Source: Pseudomonas sp. BN417
Lineage (GTDB): Bacteria; Pseudomonadota; Gammaproteobacteria; Pseudomonadales; Pseudomonadaceae
Length of the DNA stretch: 64,000 nt
Assembly: GCF_029871205.1 (NCBI RefSeq)
Contig: NZ_SSOJ01000140.1
Location: 1-64,000, forward strand
Direction of reading: 5' to 3'
Shown here: one piece after another, positions 49,584 through 60,700 of the stretch
How positions within the stretch are numbered: the stretch's first letter is position 1
How the letters are laid out: the number at the start of each line of letters is the position of its first letter
Translations under genes and position numbers: made by a program
Notes under the pieces: model-generated
Told to the model about the DNA's origin: nothing
The model's input: only the letters and a program-made list of their open reading frames with translations
Database searches by the model: none

Positions 49584-52500
49584 TCATACCGCCACCCCCG
49601 CCGCGCTGCGGCCGGTGAAGCGACGGGCCAGGCGGTCGAAGGCCAGGTAGATCACCGGCGTCGTGAACAGGGTCAGCACCTGGGACAGCAGCAGCCCGCC
49701 GACCATCACCAGGCCCAGGGGCTGGCGCAGTTCGGCGCCGGAGCCGGTGGCGAGCATCAGCGGGATGGCGCCGAACAGGGCCGCCAGGGTGGTCATCAGG
49801 ATCGGCCGGAAGCGCAGCAGCGCCGCCTGGTAGATCGCCGCCTCCGGGGGCATCCCCTGGTTGCGCTCCGCCTCCAGGGCGAAGTCGATCATCATGATCG
49901 CGTTCTTCTTGACGATGCCGATCAAGAGGATGATGCCGATGATGGCGATCAGGCCCAGGTCGTTGCCCGTCAGCAGCAGCGCCAGCAAGGCGCCGACGCC
50001 GGCCGACGGCAGCGTCGAGAGAATGGTCACCGGGTGGATGTAGCTCTCGTAGAGCACGCCGAGGACGATGTACATGGTCACCACGGCGGCCAGGATCAGC
50101 AGCAGGGTGCTGGACAGCGACGCCTGGAAGGCCGCCGCCGCGCCCTGGAAGCGGGTCTGGATGCCTTCCGGCATGCCGATCTCCTGCTGCACCCGCTCGA
50201 TCACCGCCACCGCCTCGCCCAGGGCGACGCCGGGGGCCAGGTTGAAAGACAGGGTCACCGCCGGGAACTGGCCGATATGGTTGATCGCCAGTTGCGCCTG
50301 GCGCTCCTCCACCTTGGCCAGGGCCGAGAGCGGCACCTGGGTGCCGGCGCTGGTGGCGACGTGGATCTGTTGCAGCGCCTGCGGGCCGATGCGCTCGCCG
50401 GCGGCGGATTCCAGCACCACGCGGTACTGGCTGGCCTGGGTGAAGATGGTGGAGATCTGCCGCTGGCCAAAGGCGTCGTAGAGCGCGTCGGTGATGGCGG
50501 ATATTTCCACGCCCAGGCGCCCGGCCATGTCGCGGTCGATGTTGAGGTAGACCTGCAGGCCCTTGTCCTGCAGGTCGCTGGCCACGTCCGAGAGCTCCGG
50601 CTGCTGGCGCAGGGCGTCCACCAGCTTGCCGGTCCACTCGTTGAGCAGCTCGGCGTCAGGCGACTCCATGCTGAACTGGAACTGGGTGCGGCTGACCCGG
50701 TCTTCGATGGTCAGGTCCTGCACCGGCTGCAGGTAAAGACGGATGTCGCTCTGCCGGTCCAGCTCGGGCTGCAGGCGCTGGATCACCTCGCTGGCGGTAA
50801 CGTCGCGTTCGCCGTGGGGCTTGAGGTTGATCAGCATGCGCCCGCTGTTGAGGGTGACGTTGTCGCCGTCCACCCCTATGTAGGAGGTCAGGCTGGCCAC
50901 CGCCGGGTCCTTGAGGATGAGCGCGGCGACCTTCTGCTGGCGCTCGCTCATGGAGCGGAAGGACACCGATTGCGGCGCCTCGGTGATGCCCTGGATAACG
51001 CCGGTGTCCTGCACCGGGAAGAAGCCCTTGGGCACGGCCAGGTAAAGCACAACGGTGAGTGCCAGGGTGCCGACGGCCACCAGCAGGGTCAGCCCCTGGT
51101 GCCTGAGCACCCAGGTCAGGCCGCGGCCGTACTGGGCGATCATGCCGTCGATGAAATCGCCGCTGGCCTTGTAGAAGCCGCCCTCCTCGCCCGATGTTTC
51201 GCGCTTGAGCAGCCGGGCGCACATCATTGGCGTCAGGGTCAGGGACACCACCAGCGAAATCAGGATGGCCACCGCCAGGGTGATGGCGAACTCGCGGAAC
51301 AGCCGGCCCACCACATCGGCCATGAACAGCAGCGGGATCAGCACGGCGATCAGCGAGAAGGTCAGCGAGATCAGGGTGAAGCCGATCTGCCGGGCACCCT
51401 TGAGTGCAGCCTCCAGCGGTGTCGCGCCCTCCTCCAGGTGGCGGGCGATGTTCTCCAGCATGACGATGGCATCGTCCACCACGAAGCCGGTGGCGATGGT
51501 CAGGGCCATCAGGGTCAGGTTGTTGATGGAGAAGCCGGCCAGGTACATCACCGCGAAGGTGCCCACCAGGGACAGCGGCACGGCGATGGAGGGAATGATG
51601 GTGGCGCTCATCCTCCGCAGGAACAGGAAGGTCACCATCACCACCAGGGCAACGGCGAGGAACAGCTCGTGCCGCACGTCGGTGATGGCCGCGCGGATGG
51701 TCTGGGTGCGGTCGGTGAGCACCACCACGTCCAGGCCCGCCGGCAGGTTGGCGGTCATCGCCGGCAGCAGCGCCTGGATGCGGTCCACCACCTCGATCAC
51801 GTTGGCGCCGGGCTGGCGCTGGATGTTCAGCAGCACCGCCTCGTTCTGGTTGGCCCAGGCGGCCAGGCGTTCGTTCTCGGCACCGTCGACGATCTCGGCC
51901 ACGTCCTTCAGGCGCAGGGCCGCACCATTCTGGTAGGCGAGGATGAGGTTGGCGTACTCCTCGGCGGACTTCAGCTGGTCGTTGGCATCCAGCATGGAGA
52001 CGCGGGTCGGGCCGTCGAAGTTGCCCTTGGGCTGGTTGACGTTGGACGCGCCCACCAGGCTGCGCACGTCCGACAGGTTCAGGCCATTGGCCGCCAGGGC
52101 CTCGGGATTGACGCGGATGCGCACGGCCTGGCGCTGGCCGCCGGCGATGCTGACCATGCCGACGCCATTGATCTGCGCCAGCTTCTGCGCCATGCGGGTG
52201 TCCACCAGCGTATGCAGCTTGGGCAGCGGCATGGTCTTCGAACTGATGGCCAGGGTCAGCACCGGGGTGTCCGCCGGGTTGACCTTGTTGTAGACCGGCG
52301 GCGCTGGCAGGTCGTTGGGCAACAGGTTGGTAGCCGCGTTGATGGCTGCCTGCACCTCCTGCTCGGCCACGTCCAGTTTCACTTCCAGGCTGAAGCGCAA
52401 GGTGATGACCGAGGCACCGCCAGAGCTGGTGGACGACATCTGGGTCAGGCCCGGCATCTGCCCGAACTGGCGCTCCAGGGGCGCGGTGACGGCGCTGGTC

Positions 52501-52676
52501 ATCACGTCCGGGCTGGCACCCGGATAGAGGGTCAGGACGCGGATGGTCGGGTAGTCCACTTCCGGCAGCGCGGAAACCGGCAGCAGGCGGTAGGCGATCA
52601 GGCCGGCGAGGAGGATCGCCAGCATGCTCAGGGTGGTGGCGACCGGCCGCAGGATAAACAGGCGGGAGAGGTTCAT
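49584..52676 (-). CDS. muxB: RND efflux transporter MuxB
   Basis: The 1030-residue RND permease has the same architecture as MuxC. It starts [19 protein letters not shown] and carries the TM4 pair in [13 protein letters not shown], plus [13 protein letters not shown]. Two adjacent RND genes of the MdtB/MdtC type form one heterotrimeric pump. Its start overlaps the MuxA stop by 4 bp (ATGA). Confidence 0.93.
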   Translation of the reverse strand: MNLSRLFILRPVATTLSMLAILLAGLIAYRLLPVSALPEVDYPTIRVLTLYPGASPDVMTSAVTAPLERQFGQMPGLTQMSSTSSGGASVITLRFSLEVKLDVAEQEVQAAINAATNLLPNDLPAPPVYNKVNPADTPVLTLAISSKTMPLPKLHTLVDTRMAQKLAQINGVGMVSIAGGQRQAVRIRVNPEALAANGLNLSDVRSLVGASNVNQPKGNFDGPTRVSMLDANDQLKSAEEYANLILAYQNGAALRLKDVAEIVDGAENERLAAWANQNEAVLLNIQRQPGANVIEVVDRIQALLPAMTANLPAGLDVVVLTDRTQTIRAAITDVRHELFLAVALVVMVTFLFLRRMSATIIPSIAVPLSLVGTFAVMYLAGFSINNLTLMALTIATGFVVDDAIVMLENIARHLEEGATPLEAALKGARQIGFTLISLTFSLIAVLIPLLFMADVVGRLFREFAITLAVAILISLVVSLTLTPMMCARLLKRETSGEEGGFYKASGDFIDGMIAQYGRGLTWVLRHQGLTLLVAVGTLALTVVLYLAVPKGFFPVQDTGVIQGITEAPQSVSFRSMSERQQKVAALILKDPAVASLTSYIGVDGDNVTLNSGRMLINLKPHGERDVTASEVIQRLQPELDRQSDIRLYLQPVQDLTIEDRVSRTQFQFSMESPDAELLNEWTGKLVDALRQQPELSDVASDLQDKGLQVYLNIDRDMAGRLGVEISAITDALYDAFGQRQISTIFTQASQYRVVLESAAGERIGPQALQQIHVATSAGTQVPLSALAKVEERQAQLAINHIGQFPAVTLSFNLAPGVALGEAVAVIERVQQEIGMPEGIQTRFQGAAAAFQASLSSTLLLILAAVVTMYIVLGVLYESYIHPVTILSTLPSAGVGALLALLLTGNDLGLIAIIGIILLIGIVKKNAIMMIDFALEAERNQGMPPEAAIYQAALLRFRPILMTTLAALFGAIPLMLATGSGAELRQPLGLVMVGGLLLSQVLTLFTTPVIYLAFDRLARRFTGRSAAGVAV

Positions 52677-53941
52677 ACGCCGCCTTTCGCGTCCTGGCCT
52701 TCAGGCTTGGCGCCCTGCAACTGCTCGGTGGGCTGGACGGGCACTTCGTCGCTGTCGTGCACCACTTCCACCTCGCTGCCGTCGCGCAGGCGGTCGGTAC
52801 CTTCCAGCACCACCCGCTCGCCCGGTTGCAGGCCGCTCCTGACCACAGTGTGCTCGCCGTCGTCCGGACCGGTCTCCAGCTTGCGCACCTTGACCTTCTT
52901 CTCGCCATCCATCACGTAGGCGAAGGTGCCCTGGCTGCCGAACTGCACGGCGGCCGAGGGGATGAGCACGGCTTTGGGCAGCAGCTCGGCGCGCAGGCGG
53001 ATATTGACGAACTGGTTGGGGAAGAGGATTTCGTCCTCGTTGGCGAATCGAGCCTTCAGCTTGAGGGTGCCGGTGGTGGTGTCGATCTGGTTGTCCAGGC
53101 TCTGCAACACGCCTTCGGCCTGCAGGCGCTTGTCGTCGCGGTCCCAGGCCTCGACCACCAGCGGCTGGCCGGCGCGGAAGCGGCTGACCACCGCGGGCAG
53201 CTGGCCCTCGGGCAGGGTGAAGGCGACGCTGATGGGTTTGGTCTGGGTAATGACCACCAGTGGCGTGGTATCGCCGCTGCTGACCAGGTTGCCCAGGTCC
53301 ACCTGGCGCAGGCCGAGGCGGCCGGCGATCGGCGCGCGCACCTGGGTGAAGCCGAGGTTGAGCCTGGCTTCGGCCACCGCCGCCTCATCGGACTTGAGGG
53401 TGCCGCGGTACTGGTTCACCAGCGCTTCCTGGGTGTCCAGGGTCTGCTTGGCGATGCTGTCCTCGGCATACAGGCCGCGATAGCGCGCCAGGTCGATCTC
53501 GGCGTTCTTCAGCTGGGCGCGGTTCTGCGCCAGCGTGCCTTCAGCCTGCTGCAGGGCCACCTGGTAGGGACGCGGGTCGATCACCGCCAGCAGGTCACCG
53601 GCCTTGACCTGCTGGCCTTCTTCGAACTGCAGCTTGACCAGCTCGCCGTCGACGCGGCCACGCACGTTCACCGTGTTCAACGCGGTGACGGTGCCGAGGG
53701 CCTTGAGGTAGACCGGGAAGTCGCCCTGGGTGATGGTGGCTACGCGCACCGGGACGGGACCCGAGAAGGCGCCGAAGCCCGGACGGCCCGGCCCTCCCCT
53801 GCCGCCCTGCTGGTTGGCCTTGGCGGCGGTTTCCGGCCAGAACCACCAGATCAGCGCCAGCAGCGCGAGCAAGGTGAAGGCAATGGTCAGCCAGTGACGG
53901 AGGGAACGGGAAAGCGGGGTCTTCTCAGTTTTCGGGGACAT
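52673..53941 (-). CDS. muxA: RND efflux periplasmic adaptor MuxA
   Basis: The 422-residue membrane-fusion protein has an N-terminal membrane anchor (about 16-33, [19 protein letters not shown]) and a Gly/Arg-rich linker. The lipoyl/hairpin region is [19 protein letters not shown] to [18 protein letters not shown], followed by a beta-barrel domain. The C-terminal tail is charged. It links MuxBC to OpmB. The start at 53941 (MSPKTEK) is preferred although the ribosome site is weak. It is the first gene of the operon, divergent from the TldD-like gene. Confidence 0.9.
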   Translation of the reverse strand: MSPKTEKTPLSRSLRHWLTIAFTLLALLALIWWFWPETAAKANQQGGRGGPGRPGFGAFSGPVPVRVATITQGDFPVYLKALGTVTALNTVNVRGRVDGELVKLQFEEGQQVKAGDLLAVIDPRPYQVALQQAEGTLAQNRAQLKNAEIDLARYRGLYAEDSIAKQTLDTQEALVNQYRGTLKSDEAAVAEARLNLGFTQVRAPIAGRLGLRQVDLGNLVSSGDTTPLVVITQTKPISVAFTLPEGQLPAVVSRFRAGQPLVVEAWDRDDKRLQAEGVLQSLDNQIDTTTGTLKLKARFANEDEILFPNQFVNIRLRAELLPKAVLIPSAAVQFGSQGTFAYVMDGEKKVKVRKLETGPDDGEHTVVRSGLQPGERVVLEGTDRLRDGSEVEVVHDSDEVPVQPTEQLQGAKPEGQDAKGGV

Positions 53942-54110
53942 GATCGAGGTCGAGCTATGCGAGAGCGTGAACGATAAGCAGTTGAAAGCAGAAGGCAAAG
54001 CCAATTTACCGGCTATTTACCTAGCGCTTACGCCGCTGGCTAGACTAGTGGCGTGCCGACCGCCGCCTTGGCCTGGCACGCAGTGAATTCACAGGTACTG
54101 GGAGAGTTCC

Positions 54111-55544
54111 GTGTTCGAAGGTATCCGGCAGCGTTTCGCCGCCCTCACCACCCGCGCCGAGTTCCACTCGTTGCGCGTTGTCCGCCAGACCGCGGAGCAG
54201 ACCCTGCTGCGCCGCGGCGTCGCCGAGCCGCCGTTCCTCACCCGCGACCTGGGCGCCATGCTCAGTGTGCGCCTGGCCGGCGTCGAAGCCTATGCCGCCA
54301 CCGCCGACCTCAGCCCGGCCGGCCTGCAGCGGGCGCTGGACAAGGCCGAGGAACTGGCCCGGCGCATCGCCCGCCATGCCCTGGTGGAGCAGAGCCGCCT
54401 GGAGCCGCCACGAGATGGCGCGCGCTACCAGTCGCCGGGGCTGGATGCGCCCTTCCCCGGCCTCGCCGAACGCTTCGACCTGCTGGCGGAGGAGTCCGCG
54501 CGCATTCCCACCGACCCGCGCCTGGTCAACTGGAGCCTCTACCTGGACTGCCAGCGCTTCGAGCAGCTCTACCTCAACAGCGCCGGCGCCGAGCAATGGC
54601 AGGACCTGCGCTTCACCTATCCCGGCATCAGCGTCACCGCCTTCGACGGCAACGACAGCCAGACCCGCAGCTTCGGCGGCTACGGCAGCGGCCAGCAGGG
54701 CGGCGGCGAAGTGCTGCAGCGTCTGGGCTTCCAGGGCGCCGCCGCGCGGGTGGCCGACGAGGCGTTGCAGCTGCTGCTGGCGCCCAACACCCCGAGCGGC
54801 ACCACTGACCTGCTGCTGATGCCGGACCAGATGATGCTGCAGATCCACGAATCCATCGGCCATCCGCTGGAGCTGGACCGCATCCTCGGCGACGAACGCA
54901 ACTACGCAGGCACCAGCTTCATCGATCTGGCGGACTTCGGTCGCTATCAATACGGCTCGGAGCTTCTCAACATCAGCTTCGACCCCGGCATCGCCGAAGA
55001 GTTGGCCAGCTACAGCCACGATGACGACGGCATGCCGGCACGCAAGGAAATGCTGATCCAGGGCGGCCTGCTGCTGCGGCCGCTGGGCGGCGCCCTGTCG
55101 CAGTTGCGTAGCGGCCTGCCGGGGGTGGCCAACAGCCGCGCCAGCAGCTGGAACCGCGCCCCCATCGACCGCATGGCCAACCTCAACCTGGAACCGGGCG
55201 ACCAGACCCTGGCGCAGCTGATCGGCGGCATCGAGCGCGGCGTGCTGATGAGCACCAACAGGTCCTGGTCCATCGACGATGCGCGCAACAAGTTCCAGTT
55301 CGGCTGCGAATGGGGCCGGCTGATCGAGGACGGCGAACTCCGGGGTGTGGTGAAGAACCCCAACTACCGGGGCGTTTCCGCGCACTTCTGGCGCAGCCTC
55401 GCCGCCGTGGGCGACGCCAGCACCCTCGAAGTCCACGGGACGCCCTTCTGCGGCAAGGGTGAGCCCAACCAGGTGGTACGCGTGGGCCATGCCTCGCCGG
55501 CATGCGTCTTCAGACAAGTGGAAGTCTTTGGAGGAGCCCAGTGA
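54111..55544 (+). CDS. TldD-like metalloprotease subunit
   Basis: The 477-residue protein belongs to the TldD/PmbA (TldE) family. It carries the HExxxH zinc motif H246-E247-xxx-H251 (HESIGH) and later a NPNYRG segment typical of TldD-like proteins. Zn TldD/TldE complexes cleave small unfolded peptides such as microcin B17 or CcdA. This pair looks like an additional paralogue rather than the housekeeping one, which I infer from the unusual N-terminus. Translation starts at GTG (54111) with GGAGA upstream. The partner gene follows with a 1-base overlap (TGATG). Confidence 0.88.
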   Translation: MFEGIRQRFAALTTRAEFHSLRVVRQTAEQTLLRRGVAEPPFLTRDLGAMLSVRLAGVEAYAATADLSPAGLQRALDKAEELARRIARHALVEQSRLEPPRDGARYQSPGLDAPFPGLAERFDLLAEESARIPTDPRLVNWSLYLDCQRFEQLYLNSAGAEQWQDLRFTYPGISVTAFDGNDSQTRSFGGYGSGQQGGGEVLQRLGFQGAAARVADEALQLLLAPNTPSGTTDLLLMPDQMMLQIHESIGHPLELDRILGDERNYAGTSFIDLADFGRYQYGSELLNISFDPGIAEELASYSHDDDGMPARKEMLIQGGLLLRPLGGALSQLRSGLPGVANSRASSWNRAPIDRMANLNLEPGDQTLAQLIGGIERGVLMSTNRSWSIDDARNKFQFGCEWGRLIEDGELRGVVKNPNYRGVSAHFWRSLAAVGDASTLEVHGTPFCGKGEPNQVVRVGHASPACVFRQVEVFGGAQ

Positions 55545-56872
55545 TGGCCGACGCAGAATCCCGCTTCACCGCCCTCGCCGAGAGCCTCGGCGCCAGCCTG
55601 CAGCCGGGCGAGGACTTCAGCCTCTGGTACAGCGCCGAGGAGTCCGAGTTCATCCGCCTCAATCGTGCCCAGGTGCGCCAGGCAGGCCATGTCAGCCAGG
55701 CCACCGGCCGCTTGCGGCTGATTCGCGACGAGCGCAGCGCGGAGATCGCCATCACCCTCTCCGGCGACCTCGACTGCGACCGCCGGAACCTGGCCGAAGG
55801 CCTGGTGCAACTGCGCCTGGTCGTCGGCCAGATTCCCCCCGACCCTTACCTGCAGCTGGAGCGCTCGGCCTGGCACCGGCGCTCGGTGGACGAGGCCGCC
55901 CTGCCCGACTGCGCCACGGTGCTGGCGGAAATTGATGCCGCGGCAGCTGGCCTCGATCTCGTCGGCATCTACGCCGCCGGCCCGCTCTACCGCGGCTTTG
56001 CCAACAGCTTCGGCGCCTTCGGCTGGCACGCCGCGCACTGCTTCAATTTCGACTGGAGCCTGTTCCACGCCAATCACCAGGCGGTGAAGGCCGACTATGC
56101 CGGCGCCCGCTGGGACGCCACCGAGTTCGCCCGCCGCTTTGCCGGCGCCCGTCAGCAGCTGGAACACCTGGGCAAGCCGCTGCGCCACCTGCACCCCGGC
56201 GACTACCGCGCCTACCTGGCGCCGGCGGCCCTCGACGAAATCCTCGGCATGCTCTCCTGGACCGGCTTCTCCGCCCGAGCCCTGGCCGACAAGGAGAGCC
56301 CGCTGCAGCGCCTGCAGGACGGCAGCGCCCAATTCAGCCCGCTGCTCAACCTGGACGAACAGGTGGCCGGCGCCCTGGCCCCGGCCTTCGGCCCGGAAGG
56401 CGCGCCGCGCAGTGATGTGGCCCTGGTCCGCGACGGCCGCCTGACGGGCCAGCTGGTCTACCCGCGCAGCGCCCGCGAATACGGCCTGGAGGCCAATTGC
56501 GCCGATGCCAATGAAGCGACCCAGTCCCTGGTCATGGGCTCCGGCACCCTGCCCCTGGACGCCGTGCTGGAGCGCCTGGGCACCGGCCTCTATATCGGCA
56601 ACCTCTGGTACCTGAACTGGTCCGACCTGCCCGCCGCACGCATGACCGGCATGACCCGCTTCGCCACCTTCTGGGTGGAGGACGGCCAGATCCAGGCGCC
56701 GGTGGACACCATGCGCTTCGACGACAGCCTCTACAGCGTCCTCGGCGACCAGCTGGAAGCCCTGACCCAGGAGCGCCAGCTGCGCCTGTCCAGCAGCACC
56801 TACGGCGAGCGCCAGACCTGGTCGGCGCTGCTGCCCGGCGCCCTGACCGGAAGGTTGAAGCTGACCCTGTAG
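55544..56872 (+). CDS. TldE/PmbA-like protease partner subunit
   Basis: The 442-residue protein is the TldE-type partner. It shares the family fold (for example NSFGAFGWHAAHCFNFDWSLFH and RDGRLTGQLVYPRSAREYG) but lacks an HExxxH motif, as expected for the non-catalytic subunit. The start overlaps the previous stop (TGATG at 55542-55546), with GGAGG 9 bases upstream. Its TAG stop codon lies at the first bases of a family D repeat. No obvious substrate peptide gene is adjacent. Confidence 0.88.
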   Translation: MADAESRFTALAESLGASLQPGEDFSLWYSAEESEFIRLNRAQVRQAGHVSQATGRLRLIRDERSAEIAITLSGDLDCDRRNLAEGLVQLRLVVGQIPPDPYLQLERSAWHRRSVDEAALPDCATVLAEIDAAAAGLDLVGIYAAGPLYRGFANSFGAFGWHAAHCFNFDWSLFHANHQAVKADYAGARWDATEFARRFAGARQQLEHLGKPLRHLHPGDYRAYLAPAALDEILGMLSWTGFSARALADKESPLQRLQDGSAQFSPLLNLDEQVAGALAPAFGPEGAPRSDVALVRDGRLTGQLVYPRSAREYGLEANCADANEATQSLVMGSGTLPLDAVLERLGTGLYIGNLWYLNWSDLPAARMTGMTRFATFWVEDGQIQAPVDTMRFDDSLYSVLGDQLEALTQERQLRLSSSTYGERQTWSALLPGALTGRLKLTL

Positions 56873-56958
56873 GTTGGGCTGAGCTCGGCGAAGCCCAACG
56901 CAACGGAGCACCGGCGGAACACGAACGTTGGGCCGCGCTGCGCTTGGCCACAACCTAC
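56869..56958. repeat. intergenic repeat, family D
   Basis: GTAGGTTGGGCTGAGCTCGG...CGAAGCCCAAC at one end and CGTTGGGCCGCGCTGCGCTTGG...CAACCTAC at the other form a nested inverted repeat. Its first bases supply the stop codon of the TldE-like gene. It is related to the tandem units at 1-291. Confidence 0.85.
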
Positions 56959-56982
56959 GGGGAATCCGGGTGCGACGGGCAC

Positions 56983-57007
56983 AAAAAAGGGAGGCCACTG
57001 GCCTCCC
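56983..57007 (-). terminator. rho-independent terminator of tpx
   Basis: An 8-bp stem GGGAGGCC / GGCCTCCC with a 3-base loop (56989-57007) is followed, on the minus strand, by TTTTTT (56983-56988). It lies 20 bp past the tpx stop codon. Confidence 0.9.
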
Positions 57008-57026
57008 TTCTTCATCACGCCATCCC

Positions 57027-57524
57027 TTACAGGGCGGCGACGGCCGCTGCGTAGTCAGGCTCGTTGGCGATCTCGGCCACCAGCTCGCTGTGCAGCACCT
57101 TGTCGTTCTCGTCCAGCACCACCACGGCGCGGGCGGCGACGCCGGCCAGCGGGCCGTTGGCGATGGCTACGCCGTAGTCCTTGAGGAAGGAGGCGCCGCG
57201 CATGGTGGACAGGTTCACCACGTTGTCCAGGCCTTCGGCGCCACAGAAGCGCTTCTGGGCAAACGGCAGGTCGGCGGAGATGCACAGCACCACAGTGTTG
57301 GGCAGCTTGCTGGCTTCGACGTTGAACTTGCGCACGGAGGTGGCGCAGGTCGGGGTGTCGATGCTCGGGAAGATGTTGAGTACTTTGCGCTTGCCGCTCA
57401 GGCTGGCCAGGGTCACGTCGGACAGATCACCGCCGACCAGGCTGAAGGCCGGCGCTTGCTGGCCTTTCTGCGGGAGCTGGCCGTCGACGTTGATCGGGTT
57501 GCCCTTGAGGGTTACTTGAGCCAT
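57027..57524 (-). CDS. tpx: thiol peroxidase
   Basis: The 165-residue 2-Cys peroxiredoxin of the Tpx class has the peroxidatic C60 in [12 protein letters not shown] and the resolving C94 in QKRFCGAEG. It begins [11 protein letters not shown]. It reduces hydrogen and alkyl peroxides using thioredoxin, in the cytoplasm or periplasm depending on species. No signal peptide is seen here. AAGGA precedes the start. The gene is monocistronic with a strong terminator. Confidence 0.95.
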   Translation of the reverse strand: MAQVTLKGNPINVDGQLPQKGQQAPAFSLVGGDLSDVTLASLSGKRKVLNIFPSIDTPTCATSVRKFNVEASKLPNTVVLCISADLPFAQKRFCGAEGLDNVVNLSTMRGASFLKDYGVAIANGPLAGVAARAVVVLDENDKVLHSELVAEIANEPDYAAAVAAL

Positions 57525-57668
57525 TGCATGGGTCCTTGTTTCAGGTGGTGTTGTAGTAAAGCGCCGAGTTAATCACGGGTCGAGGAAATTGTCCTGACTT
57601 TCGAGTCAGCCAACGCCTGCAAGACCGCCAGGATGCTAGTCCATTCGCCCGAGATGGCACAGTTACCT

Positions 57669-57763
57669 TGTGGGGGCGAATTCATTCGCTGAGGGCAGCG
57701 CAGCTGCCCCGTCCATCTGTTGGCAGGCCTTCGGCCTGCTTAGCGAATGAATTCGCCCCCACA
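57669..57763. repeat. intergenic inverted repeat, family A copy 5
   Basis: The arms TGTGGGGGCGAATTCATTCG and CGAATGAATTCGCCCCCACA are exactly complementary, with two inner hairpins (GGGCAGCGCAGCTGCCC and GCAGGCCTTCGGCCTGC). It lies downstream of tamB and upstream of tpx. Confidence 0.95.
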
Positions 57764-57796
57764 GGAAAGGCCCCCATGGAAAATCCTATCCACTCC

Positions 57797-60700
57797 CTAG
57801 AAATCCCGCTTGTAGAACAGGTCCAGGGAGCTGGCCAGGCCGCTGGCGGCTTCCAGGTAGAGGCGCTTGGTCAGCTCGTAGCGCAGGGCCACGACGCTGG
57901 TGGGCTCGAGCACGCCGAGGCCGTAGCGGATGCTCAGGCGCTCGGTGATCTGCCCGGTGGCGCCACCGTCGTCCAGTTGCAGGTCCTTGAGGCCGAGGCG
58001 CTGGGCCAGTTCGCTGGCCACCGACGCGCTGCCCGACAGGCCCATGGCCAGGGCCGCCTGGCCCACGGCGTTGCCATCGCCGCTGCTGTTCAGCGGGCGG
58101 CCGAGGATGAGGTACGACAGCGCCTGCTCCTGGCTCATGGCCGGGTTGGAAAAGACCTCGGTGGTGGGCTCATCGGCGCGGCCATTGAGGCGCAGGCCGG
58201 CGGTGACGTCGCCGACGGTGCGGATCGCTTCCACGTCCAGGTAGGGCTGTTCCAGGGGCCCGGCGAACAGCAGTCGCGCGCGGCGCAGGTCGAGGCGCTG
58301 GCCATAGGCGCGGTAGCGGCCGTTCTTCAGCACCAGTTCGCCCCGCCCCGTGAGGTTATCGCCGACCTTGAGGTGGCCCTGGAGGTCCGCCGTCAGGCCG
58401 AAGCCGGAGAACTGCAGGCGGTCCTGGCCCACTTCGACGTCCACATCCATGGCCATCTGCAGCGGCTGCTGTTCGGCGTCCTGTTCACCCACTACGCGGG
58501 CGTCCGGCGATACCTTGACCGCCTGGGGCGGCAGTTCGCGGATCTTGATCTTGCCGCGGGGCACCAGGACCTTGCCGGTCACCGCCAGACGCTCGCCGGC
58601 CAGGCCGATGCGCAGGTCCGGTTCCACTTCCAGGTTGGCGTAGGGCTCCACCACCACCGGCAGGCGCGAACCGCGCAGAGCCAGGTCGAGGTCGAGGCCG
58701 CGAGCCCAGGCCAGGCTGCCGGACAGGTTGCCTTGCCCCTGCTCGCCGCTGCGCCACTGGCCGCTCAGCTCCAGGCTTTCGCCGGCGATGCGCGCATCGA
58801 GGCCGAGGGCCTCGAAACTCATCGGCAGCTCACCGCCGCCGATGCGGCCGTCGCTCAGCTTCAGGTTGCCCAGCACATAGGGCGCAAGCAGCGTGCCGCC
58901 CAGGCTGCCGGCGCCCTGCAGGCGACCTTCCAGCTGTTCCACCTTGGGCACGAAAGGCCGCAGCACGGCGAGGTCCAGGCCGTCCAGACGGAACTGCCCG
59001 GAAAGCGGCTTCTGCGCCGGGCGCGGGTCGATCCGCGCGTCCATCTGCAGTTGACCCAGCCCCTGCCCCTGGAAGCTCAACTGGCTGTCGATACGTTGTG
59101 GACGCAGGGTGCTGTCCAGCAGCAGGCGCTGGTAGGGGAAATCGACCCAGCGGTCCTCTTCCTTCAGGCGCAATACGCCGCTGCCAGCGTCCAGGGTGAT
59201 CTGGCCGTTGGGCCCGCTGGCGGGCAGGTCGAGCTTGAGGTCGGCATTGAGTTCGCCCTGCCAGGCGAAATCCTCCGGCAGCCAGCGCGCCAGGCTGGCC
59301 AGGGGGAAGTCGCGCAGGCGGTAGTCCAGCTTGGGTTCCGGCATCAGGCGCTGCTCGCCGCCACAGAGGCTGGCAGGCCCGGAACGCCAGCAGTGGGCGC
59401 CGAAGTTCAGCTTGCCGTCGGCCAGGCGCTCCAGCCGCGCCGGGGCTTCAAGGTGCCAGTCCTGGCCGCCGGCCTGGACCTCCCCGCGGGCAAGGCGGCC
59501 GCGCCAGTTCGCAGCGTCGAGCTTGCCGTCGACGGCCAGCAGCAGGTCCAGCATCGGTCCCTTGAGATTGAGCTCCAGCTGCTGGCGCACCCGGTCGCCG
59601 GAACCATCAGCGGTGAGGGTGCCGAATTCGTTGTCGCCGGAGGCCAGGCCGTCCACCTGCAGTTGCACGCGGCCCCGCTGGGCGGCGTCCAGCCGGGCGT
59701 CCAGCTTCAGGCTGGTCAGGCGATTATCGGCCTGTCCCAGGCGTTCGCCGGTCAGCACCAGGGTGCCTTGCGGGGCTTGCAGGGTGCCGGCCAAGTCGAG
59801 ACGGCCCTGAACCCTGCCGAAGAGTTTCGGCCAGAGCTGGCCAAGGCGGTTCAGGGCCAGGTCCAGATGGCCGCTGAGCTTCTGGTCCAGTTGGCCCCGG
59901 CCTTCCACCTTGTTGTCGCCCAGGCGCACCTGCAGGGCGTTCAGCATCCAGCGTTCTCCTGCGCCCTGGGCCTTGGCCTGGAGCAACGCCGGCTGACCAC
60001 GCAGCTGGCCCTTGAGGTCGAGGTCGGCATCAAGCTCCAAGCGCTGCTCGCGCCAGGCACCCTTCGATCGCAACTGGCCGGCCAGCTTGCCCGGCAGCTC
60101 CGCCAGCCAGTAGGACGGGTCCAGTTCGCTCAGGGCCAGCTGGCTATCCCAGCCGACGCCATTGGCGAAGTCGATCTTCACCTGGCCCTGGGCCCTGCCC
60201 TGCCCTGCCTTGAGCTGCAGGTCAGCGAGGGTGACGCTGGTCAGGTCGCCGGCCACCGGGCTGCCCAGGTTGAAGTCGCCGGCCGGCCCCTTGAGGCTGG
60301 CGTCGAACTTGCCGTCGTAGCGGGATTCGGCGTAGCGGACTTCGGCATCCAACTGGTGCAACTCCACCGGTGGTGGTTGCTCCTGGGGGAACAGCCGCTG
60401 CCAGGGGAAGTCGCGCCATTGCAGGCGGCTGTCGATGGCCAGGGCCTGCTGCCAATCGACGCGGCCTTGCAGCGCCAGGCTCTGCACCGGCTCGCCGGTC
60501 AGGCGGAGTTGTTGGATGTCCGCGCCCCTGGCGTCGACCCGGCCGGCGAGGTCCAGGGCTATGGCCCCCCCCTCGCCCGGCAGCGCGGCCTTGCCCTGCA
60601 CGGCATAGCCGTCCTTCAGGTCGCCCTTGGCGGTCAACTCCACCTGGTTGAGGGTCAGGGTATCCGGCAGGTCGGCACTGGCCTTGAAGCCATCGGCGCG

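Noticed and set aside
48990-52919. Long plus-strand open frames opposite muxB and muxC
   Set aside because: They are antisense shadows of two well-conserved RND genes. They are rich in Gln, His and Gly with no domain structure.
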